In this document: positions 1-7,049 of the stretch, in pieces | Layout: the number at the start of each line of letters is the position of its first letter | Numbering within the stretch: the first letter of the stretch is position 1 | Assembly (NCBI GenBank): GCA_965224735.1 | Contig: OZ245059.1 | Coordinates: 2,232,001 to 2,296,000 of the forward strand | From: Robiginitomaculum_A sp036478535 | GTDB taxonomy: Bacteria > Pseudomonadota > Alphaproteobacteria > Caulobacterales > Maricaulaceae | Direction of reading: 5' to 3' | DNA: 64,000 bases | Notes under the pieces: generated by a model | Database searches by the model: none | Told to the model about the DNA's origin: nothing | What the model saw: the letters and a program-made list of their open reading frames with translations, nothing else | Position numbers and translations under genes: made by a program

Positions 1-115
1 AAACTAAACCACCACCGACTATCGTCGGTGGGTTTGTTAGTAGCAACTGAAGTTGCTTTTTCTTAATTGAGCGCCTCTGGCGCACTTTTGAATTTTATGC
101 CCGTTTGGAAAACGG
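1..115. other. Four consecutive short stem-loops
   Basis: Four perfect inverted repeats follow each other in 115 bases: 12-19 with 24-31 (CCACCGAC), 42-48 with 51-57 (AGCAACT), 71-75 with 79-83 (GCGCC), and 101-106 with 110-115 (CCGTTT). The second is followed directly by a T-rich run, so it looks like a rho-independent terminator for a plus-strand gene outside the window. The others may be terminators for the minus-strand aquaporin gene or structured RNA. They differ in sequence, so they are not copies of one repeat. Confidence 0.55.
42..64 (+). terminator. Rho-independent terminator, plus strand
   Basis: A 7-bp perfect stem (AGCAACT/AGTTGCT) with a two-base spacer, closing to a slightly larger loop in practice, is followed by TTTTTCTT. 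It would end a plus-strand transcript entering from the left edge. Confidence 0.55.
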
Positions 116-187
116 AGGTTTGAAACCATTTTGTTGAAATCAAAAATAGGAGCTTATTAAGTTACTGTTTGATTATTGGGAAGAATC

Positions 188-871
188 TCAATTATCGGCC
201 GAGCGTTCTTCGAGCAGGCCAGAACGGAAAAATAATCCCGCAAAGACTGCGCCAAGTGCTGGCGCAACAAAGAAGAGCCAGAGCTGTCCCATGCCCGTAA
301 ACAAAGCGGGGCCAAAACTGCGTGCAGGGTTAACCGAGACGCCTGTAACCTGTATGCCAAGCAAATGGATAACCCACAATGTTAGGCCAATGGCAAGGCC
401 GGCCATGGCTGGAGGCGCGCTGCGCTGGGTCGAGCCAAGAATAACCGTCACAAACAAAAATGTGGCAACCACTTCAAACAAAAGCGCGGCTTGTAAGCTA
501 TACTCGCCTAAATATCCCGCGCCCCAGCCATTTTGCCCAAGGCCGTTTTCACTTAAAGAATACCCCGTCTTGCCCGTAGCAATAACGTACAAGATACCCG
601 CGCCTACAGCTGCGCCGACAAATTGCGCAATCCAGTATTTGACCATTTCTCCTGCGCCCATACGTCCAGACACAAATGCGCCCAAGGATACAGCTGGGTT
701 AACATGGCAGCCCGATATTGGGCCGATTCCATAGGCCATAGCGACAATCGCGAGACCAAATGCCGTGGCAATTCCTGCATGTCCCACTTCGGCTCCCGCT
801 AACACAGCCGTACCGCACCCAAATAGCACAAGTGCCGCTGTGCCTATAAGTTCTGCAATATATTTTTTCAT
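188..871 (-). CDS. aqpZ: Aquaporin Z-type water channel
   Basis: Inner-membrane channel of the MIP family, about 227 aa, close to the usual AqpZ length. Both pore half-helix motifs are present: CHVNPAVS near residue 62 and VSVNPARSFGP in the C-terminal half. Six hydrophobic segments fit the 6-TM hourglass fold. The intact NPA motifs and close match to AqpZ suggest water rather than glycerol transport, though selectivity is inferred. The start at 871 is chosen because AAGGGG lies just upstream and the protein then begins MKKYIAELIG; a longer frame to 901 has no better ribosome site. It is a single gene with its own upstream region (872-1238). Confidence 0.93.
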   Translation of the reverse strand: MKKYIAELIGTAALVLFGCGTAVLAGAEVGHAGIATAFGLAIVAMAYGIGPISGCHVNPAVSLGAFVSGRMGAGEMVKYWIAQFVGAAVGAGILYVIATGKTGYSLSENGLGQNGWGAGYLGEYSLQAALLFEVVATFLFVTVILGSTQRSAPPAMAGLAIGLTLWVIHLLGIQVTGVSVNPARSFGPALFTGMGQLWLFFVAPALGAVFAGLFFRSGLLEERSADN

Positions 872-1238
872 TATTAGTCCCCTTAAGATTAAAGTAAGCA
901 CCTCGCATGGTGACTATAGTACTTCAACGAAAATTTGCAAGCTAAGGATAAATTATGTGTATAGCTGCTTCCTCCAGTTTGGTTCGTAACAAACCCAACA
1001 TGGCGGAAGCAGCTTAAATAAAGCAAACCTAAAAAGTCTCACATCTATATGAACTTATACAAACCGATACAGAACCGTTAGGTAATGAGTTAGTTTAAAA
1101 TTCAGTCCTAGGGTGTAAACCTATAAACCAGAATGTGGTTTAAAAGGCAAAGGCTACCACAAGGCCAACATCAAAAAAACCAATATTCACAAAAGCCAAT
1201 ATGAAGGGGAAAAACAACGAATGAATTGGGTTCACACC
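872..1238. other. Intergenic region, aqpZ upstream / receptor downstream
   Basis: This 367-base stretch has no convincing gene. It holds the upstream region of aqpZ, a 10-bp perfect inverted repeat (963-972 with 1005-1014, AGCTGCTTCC) enclosing a smaller GTTTG/CAAAC stem, and most of a longer inverted-repeat element (1109-1241) described separately. Neither stem is followed by a good T-run, so I do not call a terminator. Confidence 0.5.
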
Positions 1239-1241
1239 CTA
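1109..1241. repeat. MITE-like 133-bp inverted-repeat element
   Basis: The left end TAGGGTGTAAACC (1109-1121) and right end GGTTCACACCCTA (1229-1241) are inverted repeats matching at 12 of 13 positions. Both ends begin with TA, the target duplication typical of IS630/Tc1-mariner-type elements and their non-autonomous MITEs. The right end supplies the TAG stop of the TonB receptor. No other full copy was seen, though the motif TAGGGTGT recurs twice at the ggt stop codon. MITE identity is inference. Confidence 0.35.
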
Positions 1242-4200
1242 ATAATCGTATTTCACACCAAAGCGAATAGTACGTGGTGATTGATAACTTAATGGTTTAC
1301 CATAACGAGCATCTGGAATTAATGATAATGGACTACCATCACCAGCTCCAGACTCTCCAGTCTCATCAAAATCTGTAGCGCCTTGTGCATTAAAGAGATT
1401 GAAAACATCAACACGGAATTTCAATTTCCCTGGCAAACCACCCGCTGAATTAAACAATTCAGAGGCATCGTATGTCAAAGTCATATCCAAACGGCTAATC
1501 CAGTCACCTTGAAAAGCTGTGCCTCGTTGTACAAGTTTGCCCTTACAATAATTAGCTGCTGTACCATAAGCAGCCGCAAATCCATCTGTAGGATGTTCCC
1601 CAATACAACCGAATTGACGAGGCGAAGTCAAAGTATAGAGCCCCCCAATAACTATTTCATCCGTTAGCTGATATGAACCCCAAGCCTTGAATTTATGCGC
1701 ACGATGGTTTGGTGATTTACCATATTGCCCATCAACCAACCCAGGCTGGTCAAAGTCTTGTGTTAAACCAGCATCAGTTTGACCATTATCGGACTTAACA
1801 GAGCCTTCATAATTACCTTCAAGATTTGAGAACGTATAGGAGCCATGAAGATCAAAGTTATCGGAAAAATCACGATCAAACTTAAACTCTATTGCATCAT
1901 AAACTCGCGAACCTTTTGGATACCCAAGCGTTTCAGCACTGATGTTTGCAAAAAATTCTTCGCCAACAGCAACACCAAGGACTTTTGCAGTGGCAGCATT
2001 TAAGTTTAAATTAATACGCATATCATTACCAGGGTTAGTAAGAACATACTGATCAAAGCCAGTCCAAACGTCTTCACAACCAGTAATACCATTTTGCTGA
2101 CAATACCGTATAACGCCAGCATCAATAGCTGAATCTTCTAGCATACTTTTTAGTGATCTATGCGTGAAGTTAACACCGACAACCCAACCATTATCAAAGT
2201 CATGGTCGGCACCAACGAGCAACTCGTCAACATACATAGGCTTAATATTTGCATCAATCAAAGATGATGGGTCTTTCACAGTCCCATCAGAAAGCAGCCT
2301 CTGATAAAGAACTGTTTTACCAAGTGTCGGAACAGCATTACCATTGGTAGAAATAAGCTCATAATACTTATAACCATCACGCTCATTACCAGCAAGACGC
2401 ATATTTGTATTACTTGGGACACCTAGGAAATAACGTCCCCAACCGCCTTTCAACGTTGTACGGCTATCACCAAATGCATCATAAGCAAAACTCAAACGGG
2501 GTGCCCATTGGTTACTCAATTTCAAGAATGATTCGCCATTAGGGTTTTGGTTATCAAAGGAATCGTTCCTGATACCCAAGTTAAGCGTCAGACGATCTGT
2601 TACGTCCCAGGCATCCTGAGCATAATAAGCTTTTTCATCAACCCGGTAAGCACCATCAAGTGTGCGAACACGTACCCGTGCAACATCGATAACACCCTGA
2701 TATCTTGCATTAGTTGATGAGAAGAGCCTATATGCACCATTACCCGAATAAGCTTGTAAAGTGCTAGAACTTAATTTCTCTTGGTCATAACCAATACGCA
2801 AATGGTGTTCGCCAATAAAATCAAAATACATATCGGCATCGATACGAATTTCTTGGCGCGCATCACTATCATTTAGACGCAACGGACTACCCGTTGCCTC
2901 ACAAGAGTTAATTCGGTTTGCACCATTTTTCAGTGTGTCATCTCCGACAGTACGTTTATCAGAAATAATTGGGCAATCCTTACCTGTTTGCATAAGTGTT
3001 TGATCAAATGTTTGGTCACCATACATAGCAGAGACTGTCAACCAATCTGTGAAACGGCCCGTATATTTAGCAATAAGCACATCACCACCTGATGTCGCTG
3101 ATAAGCTTGCAATCTCTTCTTCTGTAAATACATCACTTGTGGCGTCAGCAAAAGTTAGGTTAAAGTTACGCGTCACAGCAGTAGATTTATCCCTGAACCA
3201 CGTTCCTTCTAGGGTATGATTGTCAGTAATATTGAAATCAATTTTCGCGCCATAGAACGGATCGTCCCGTAGAAGTTCACTTCGAGAACCAGTATTATCA
3301 AGAGTAATTGTTGAACCAACTAAATATTTCCGATCATCCCGAATTTTGTCTCCATTACCATCTGTAATTGGCGTACGGGTAAAATTGCGAAATGTACCTG
3401 AGGACGTATATTTACGCGGGCTAACCATAGCATAGAAAAATAAACGGTCCTTGATAATGGGGCCACTTGCGTAAAAGTTAGATTCGAGCTTCTCTCTTTG
3501 GTCAAGATGATTAATTGCACCGATACGGTCAGGGACATCATTACGAAGAGCATCTAAAGATGCAAATGCATTAGCGCCAAAGTGCCATTCATTATTGCCT
3601 GATTTCGTCACAGCATTAGATACGCCGCCCGTCGCGCGGCCAAATTCAGCAGGAAAGCCGCCTGTTTTCGTATCAATAGAACCGTAAAATTCAAAAGGAA
3701 CTGTGGAAGAGCCAATAAAATTACGGAAGTCAGTAATCGCCATACCGTTCACATAATAAGTATTTTCAGCAATAGACGAGCCACCCAATGAAGAGAAAGA
3801 TTGACCATTTTTAGAAAACGCATCATCGCCAGCAACAGCGCCAGGCGTCAACAGCGTAATACCTTGCAAGCTCCGTGGTAAGGGTGTTCTTTCAAATACT
3901 TCAGCAACATCTACGGTAAGACCCGTACTCGCGACACCAAAATCAAAAGTTTTTTGCTTTCTGGCAGTCGTAATAACCTCATCGATATCAGCACCTTTAA
4001 GAACAAAACCTTTATTGACAATACCGCCCAAGCGCACCTTAACTGTTTCATCCGAAACAGTATCAAGACCAGAAGCGCTTACCGTCATTTCGTATACGCC
4101 GATCTGTAAACGCGCCATACGGTACACGCCATTTGAGCCAGTTATTACTGTTGTTGTTGTACCACGACTAGAGCGCGCTTGAACACTAGCCCCAGAAACT

Positions 4201-4358
4201 CGATTGCCCGCACTATCGTAAACTGTGCCAGTCACAATACCTGTCGTAACTTGTGCGCTTGCTGTTATCCCGATTAACATTGGCGCAACACCACCCAACG
4301 CCATTGCCCCTGCTATCATTGATGATCTTAGAAGATTACTTTTAAATGTTATTTTCAT
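1239..4358 (-). CDS. Oar-like TonB-dependent outer-membrane receptor
   Basis: An outer-membrane beta-barrel of 1039 aa. Residues 1-36 are a Sec signal peptide ending ASAQ. Residues about 38-115 form a carboxypeptidase-regulatory-like (CarboxypepD_reg) domain (GTVYDSAGNRVSGASV), typical of Oar/SusC-type receptors. A TonB plug follows (about 130-260, with NTYYVNGMAITDF) and then a long barrel ending in aromatic residues VKYDY. Such receptors import large ligands through TonB energy; the substrate cannot be told from sequence. A neighbouring ggt might hint at peptides, but the two genes are separated by 470 bases and the repeat array. AAGGGA lies six bases before the ATG. The upstream repeat array and overlapping leader frame are unusual. 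Confidence 0.9.
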   Translation of the reverse strand: MKITFKSNLLRSSMIAGAMALGGVAPMLIGITASAQVTTGIVTGTVYDSAGNRVSGASVQARSSRGTTTTVITGSNGVYRMARLQIGVYEMTVSASGLDTVSDETVKVRLGGIVNKGFVLKGADIDEVITTARKQKTFDFGVASTGLTVDVAEVFERTPLPRSLQGITLLTPGAVAGDDAFSKNGQSFSSLGGSSIAENTYYVNGMAITDFRNFIGSSTVPFEFYGSIDTKTGGFPAEFGRATGGVSNAVTKSGNNEWHFGANAFASLDALRNDVPDRIGAINHLDQREKLESNFYASGPIIKDRLFFYAMVSPRKYTSSGTFRNFTRTPITDGNGDKIRDDRKYLVGSTITLDNTGSRSELLRDDPFYGAKIDFNITDNHTLEGTWFRDKSTAVTRNFNLTFADATSDVFTEEEIASLSATSGGDVLIAKYTGRFTDWLTVSAMYGDQTFDQTLMQTGKDCPIISDKRTVGDDTLKNGANRINSCEATGSPLRLNDSDARQEIRIDADMYFDFIGEHHLRIGYDQEKLSSSTLQAYSGNGAYRLFSSTNARYQGVIDVARVRVRTLDGAYRVDEKAYYAQDAWDVTDRLTLNLGIRNDSFDNQNPNGESFLKLSNQWAPRLSFAYDAFGDSRTTLKGGWGRYFLGVPSNTNMRLAGNERDGYKYYELISTNGNAVPTLGKTVLYQRLLSDGTVKDPSSLIDANIKPMYVDELLVGADHDFDNGWVVGVNFTHRSLKSMLEDSAIDAGVIRYCQQNGITGCEDVWTGFDQYVLTNPGNDMRINLNLNAATAKVLGVAVGEEFFANISAETLGYPKGSRVYDAIEFKFDRDFSDNFDLHGSYTFSNLEGNYEGSVKSDNGQTDAGLTQDFDQPGLVDGQYGKSPNHRAHKFKAWGSYQLTDEIVIGGLYTLTSPRQFGCIGEHPTDGFAAAYGTAANYCKGKLVQRGTAFQGDWISRLDMTLTYDASELFNSAGGLPGKLKFRVDVFNLFNAQGATDFDETGESGAGDGSPLSLIPDARYGKPLSYQSPRTIRFGVKYDY

Positions 4359-4635
4359 GAAGTGTCCCTTTTTTACTAAAGAGAGACCTCTGCATAAGAG
4401 ACCTCTGCATAAGAGACCTCTGCATAAGAGACCTCTGCATAAGAGACCTCTGCATAAGAGACCTCTGCATAAGAGACCTCTGCATAAGAGACCTCTGCAT
4501 AAGAGACCTCTGCATAAGAGACCTCTGCATAAGAGACCTCTGCATAAGAGACCTCTGCATAAGAGACCTCTGCATAAGAGACCTCTGCATAAGAGACCTC
4601 TGCATAAGAGACCTCTGCATAAGAGACCTCTGCAT
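4342..4635 (-). CDS. Candidate repetitive leader peptide, (MQRSL)17
   Basis: The minus strand of the repeat array is open as 17 tandem MQRSL pentapeptides followed by a 12-residue tail (FSKKGTLHENNI) and a stop 14 bases past the first base of the receptor ATG. The two frames therefore overlap by 17 bases, as in translationally coupled leader genes. Each unit carries GAGG six bases ahead of the next ATG, so every unit could initiate translation. No homologue is recognised, the product is low complexity, and it may instead be an accidental frame. Because the unit is 15 bases, copy-number change would keep the frame. Confidence 0.35.
   Translation of the reverse strand: MQRSLMQRSLMQRSLMQRSLMQRSLMQRSLMQRSLMQRSLMQRSLMQRSLMQRSLMQRSLMQRSLMQRSLMQRSLMQRSLMQRSLFSKKGTLHENNI
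4383..4635. repeat. 17-copy 15-bp tandem repeat upstream of receptor
   Basis: ACCTCTGCAT recurs exactly every 15 bases from 4386 to 4635 (17 copies), separated by AAGAG. The copies are identical. It lies between 24 and about 277 bases upstream of the receptor ATG on the receptor's strand. Read on that strand, each unit is ATGCAGAGGTCTCTT: an ATG and, six bases before the next ATG, an SD-like GAGG. Adjacent units can also pair CTCT with AGAG, placing the ATG in a five-base loop. Confidence 0.97.
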
Positions 4636-4827
4636 TTATATCTTTATTACAGATATATTACCGTAAATTAACACGAAAAGCTTAAGTTGCAACCATTAAA
4701 ACCAACTGTGTAATTTTTTTTAAGAAGGGTTGCAAATATACAACACTGCCGTAACTTAGATCCACATTATCTAACACAGGAACCACACACGTTTCGTGTG
4801 CCGGCGTTACACACCCTATTGTACACC

Positions 4828-6615
4828 CTATTGAACGGCTGCGGCTCCAGATGTGGGCGAGCGTAAATCAGCTGCGCCAAAGAAAAACCCGCCTTCATGC
4901 ATGATGGCATTGGCGCGCCCTAATGTTGTGTGCCTGTATTTTCCACCCTTATCCTTTTCAAAGATAAAACCGCGCTTTTCCAAAATCGCGATCGTATCAG
5001 CGGAAATGCCAGGCTCGGTTATAACCACGTCAGGGAGCCACTGATGGTGGATACGCGGCGCGGTTACGGCCTCCATAGCGTTCATATCAAAGTCGATAGC
5101 ATTGAGAATGTTTTGCAAAACAACGGTGATAATGGTTGAACCGCCTGGGCTGCCTGAGATAAAATAAGCTTCACCATTTTTTTTAACAATCACGGGCGTC
5201 ATAGAAGAGAGCGGGCGTTTGCCAGGCTCTATTTTATTGGCTTCACCGCCAATGAGTCCATAGCCATTTGGGCTACCAGGTTTGGAAGAAAAATCATCCA
5301 TCTCATTGTTAAGGATAAACCCGGCTCCATCAACGCTATAGCCAGAGCCATAAGAAAAATTAAGCGTTGTAGTATTGCTCACCGCATTGCCCCATTTATC
5401 CATAACCGAAAAATGGGTAGTGGCGGGGCTTTCTTTAGGCAGCTCGCGGCCTGGCAGTATATCCGTGGACTTACTGGCTTTGTTTGGGTCTATAGAACGG
5501 CGCAGACGATCAGCATAAGCTTTGTCAGTTAACTCTTTAATAGGCACTTCAAAATAATCTGGATCTCCCAGATATTTAGAACGGTCAGCGTAGGCGCGGC
5601 GCATAGACTCGATTAATACATGTAAATATTCTGCGCTATTGTGCTCCATAGCGCGTAAATCATACCCCTCCAAAATATTGAGCATTTGCACAACGTGCAC
5701 GCCGCCAGAGCTCGGTGGAGGCATAGAAAATATTTTATAACCGCGGTACGTTCCGCTCACGGCCTCGCGCGTAACCGTATGGTAGTTTTTCAAGTCTGCC
5801 ATTGTTATCAGGCCGCCGCCGCGCTTCATCTCGGCAGTCAAAAGTTCTGCCGTGCGCCCCTCGTAAAACCCCGCACGGCCTTTGTGCGAAATACGGCGTA
5901 ATGTCATGGCCAGATCTTTTTGGCGCAATACATCACCTTGGCGGTAAAGCGCCCCACCCTTTTTATAAAAATACTCAAGAGAGGATTTATCCTTACTCAT
6001 ATAATCTTTTTTCGCAGCCAGAGTTTGTGCAAGCCCGTAAGAAACAAGCGCGCCTTTATTCGCCAGTTTGATAGCGGGAGCCATAACCTCTTTGCGGCTC
6101 ATGGTTCCGTATTTATCCAGCGCATCCAAATAACCCATCACCGTGCCAGGCACGCCAGCAGAGAGATGGGAAAACTGCGCTTTTTGATTGTCCACATTTC
6201 CGTCATCGCCCAAAAACATATCACGGCTTGCCCCGCTTGGCGCCATTTCCCTATAATCGATGGCAATAACGTCGTCTTGCCCCGCAAGAGAGATGAGCAT
6301 AAACCCGCCGCCGCCAAGATTACCCGCTTGTGGGAAGGTAACAGAAAGAGCGAAACCCGTGGCTATGGCTGCGTCCACCGCATTACCGCCTTTTGCAAGA
6401 ATGTCGCGCCCCACCTGCGCCGCAACTTTCTCTTGCGCGGCGACCATACCGTTTTTACCTACGACTGGGTGAAAGGCAGCTTGATCATAGCCTGCAAAAG
6501 CTTGTGCGCCTGTGGCATCCGCTTTATCACTATCTGCGTAGGCAAGGAATGAAGTCCCAAACCCGAATAATGCGCTTATCAGCAATATATGGATGATTGT
6601 GTTTTTAATTTTCAT
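4828..6615 (-). CDS. ggt: Gamma-glutamyltransferase, periplasmic
   Basis: Ntn hydrolase of about 595 aa that cleaves gamma-glutamyl bonds (glutathione, gamma-glutamyl peptides). It has a signal peptide (residues 1 to about 32, ending AYA). The precursor should self-cleave before Thr399 in SPATTHFSV; this position matches Thr391 of the E. coli enzyme. The oxyanion loop GSPGGST is present, as is SSMTPVIV. Start 6615 has GGAG nearby; the frame stays open to 6636 without a better site. That GGAG lies in the 3' arm of a hairpin (6621-6652). The stop TAG is followed by a 12-base tandem duplication containing GGTGT. It appears to be a single-gene unit divergent from hppA. Confidence 0.95.
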   Translation of the reverse strand: MKIKNTIIHILLISALFGFGTSFLAYADSDKADATGAQAFAGYDQAAFHPVVGKNGMVAAQEKVAAQVGRDILAKGGNAVDAAIATGFALSVTFPQAGNLGGGGFMLISLAGQDDVIAIDYREMAPSGASRDMFLGDDGNVDNQKAQFSHLSAGVPGTVMGYLDALDKYGTMSRKEVMAPAIKLANKGALVSYGLAQTLAAKKDYMSKDKSSLEYFYKKGGALYRQGDVLRQKDLAMTLRRISHKGRAGFYEGRTAELLTAEMKRGGGLITMADLKNYHTVTREAVSGTYRGYKIFSMPPPSSGGVHVVQMLNILEGYDLRAMEHNSAEYLHVLIESMRRAYADRSKYLGDPDYFEVPIKELTDKAYADRLRRSIDPNKASKSTDILPGRELPKESPATTHFSVMDKWGNAVSNTTTLNFSYGSGYSVDGAGFILNNEMDDFSSKPGSPNGYGLIGGEANKIEPGKRPLSSMTPVIVKKNGEAYFISGSPGGSTIITVVLQNILNAIDFDMNAMEAVTAPRIHHQWLPDVVITEPGISADTIAILEKRGFIFEKDKGGKYRHTTLGRANAIMHEGGFFFGAADLRSPTSGAAAVQ

Positions 6616-6620
6616 AATTG

Positions 6621-6652
6621 TCTCCGCGCCTAGCAAGAAACTAGCACGGAGA
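6621..6652 (-). promoter_or_regulatory. Hairpin enclosing ggt ribosome-binding site
   Basis: TCTCCG (6621-6626) pairs with CGGAGA (6647-6652), and CTAG (6630-6633) with CTAG (6641-6644). On the minus-strand mRNA the SD sequence GGAG of ggt forms the 3' arm, five bases from the ATG. Folding would hide the SD; the effect is inferred. Confidence 0.4.
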
Positions 6653-6855
6653 GGCGGGTTGTATAAAGAGATAAATTTATGAAAATGAAGAGAAGATGAA
6701 GAGAAGATGAAGAATTGAATAAACTATTCACCGCTTTTTCATGCAAAAGAGTGGATATTTTTTGCATTGAGTAAGAGAATTTTATATGACTGTTTTTTAT
6801 ATGATGCCCCCTGCCCTGCCTATTTTAGATAGACGATGTTGTAATCGCCTCTTTG

Positions 6856-6876
6856 TTTGTAATATAATATTACAAA
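6856..6876. promoter_or_regulatory. 21-nt perfect palindrome, candidate operator
   Basis: TTTGTAATAT, one central A, then ATATTACAAA: ten paired positions on each side. It lies between divergent ggt and hppA, about 170 bases from hppA and 240 from ggt. The symmetry is that of a dimeric DNA-binding protein site; the protein is unknown. Confidence 0.45.
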
Positions 6877-7049
6877 ACTATTTAAAGCACGCTAACACAA
6901 GGTAAAAGTTTTAATGAATATAGCGCGAGTTTGACTGGTTAAGGTGAGCAATCTGTGCCCAGATAAACTAAACACTGGACAAGTGCGCATTTACTACTAA
7001 AACGGCTCTAACTTTTATTTTGGGCTTTATATAAGTATTAGGGGGATTC

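Larger units (their letters stand above)
6616..7049. other. Divergent intergenic region between ggt and hppA
   Basis: No gene is evident in these 434 bases. Contents: the ggt leader hairpin (6621-6652), a short tandem repeat (6685-6714, about 2.7 copies of ATGAAGAGAAG), and a perfect 21-nt palindrome (6856-6876). GGGGG lies directly before the hppA ATG. Promoters for both divergent genes must lie here, but I could not pick a convincing -35/-10 pair. Confidence 0.6.

Noticed and set aside
4383..4635. CRISPR array
   Set aside because: Units are contiguous and identical with no spacers and only 15 bp long.
4225..4671. Plus-strand frame with repeated KRPLH
   Set aside because: It is a by-product of a repeat whose length is a multiple of three, with no ribosome site and overlap of the receptor gene.
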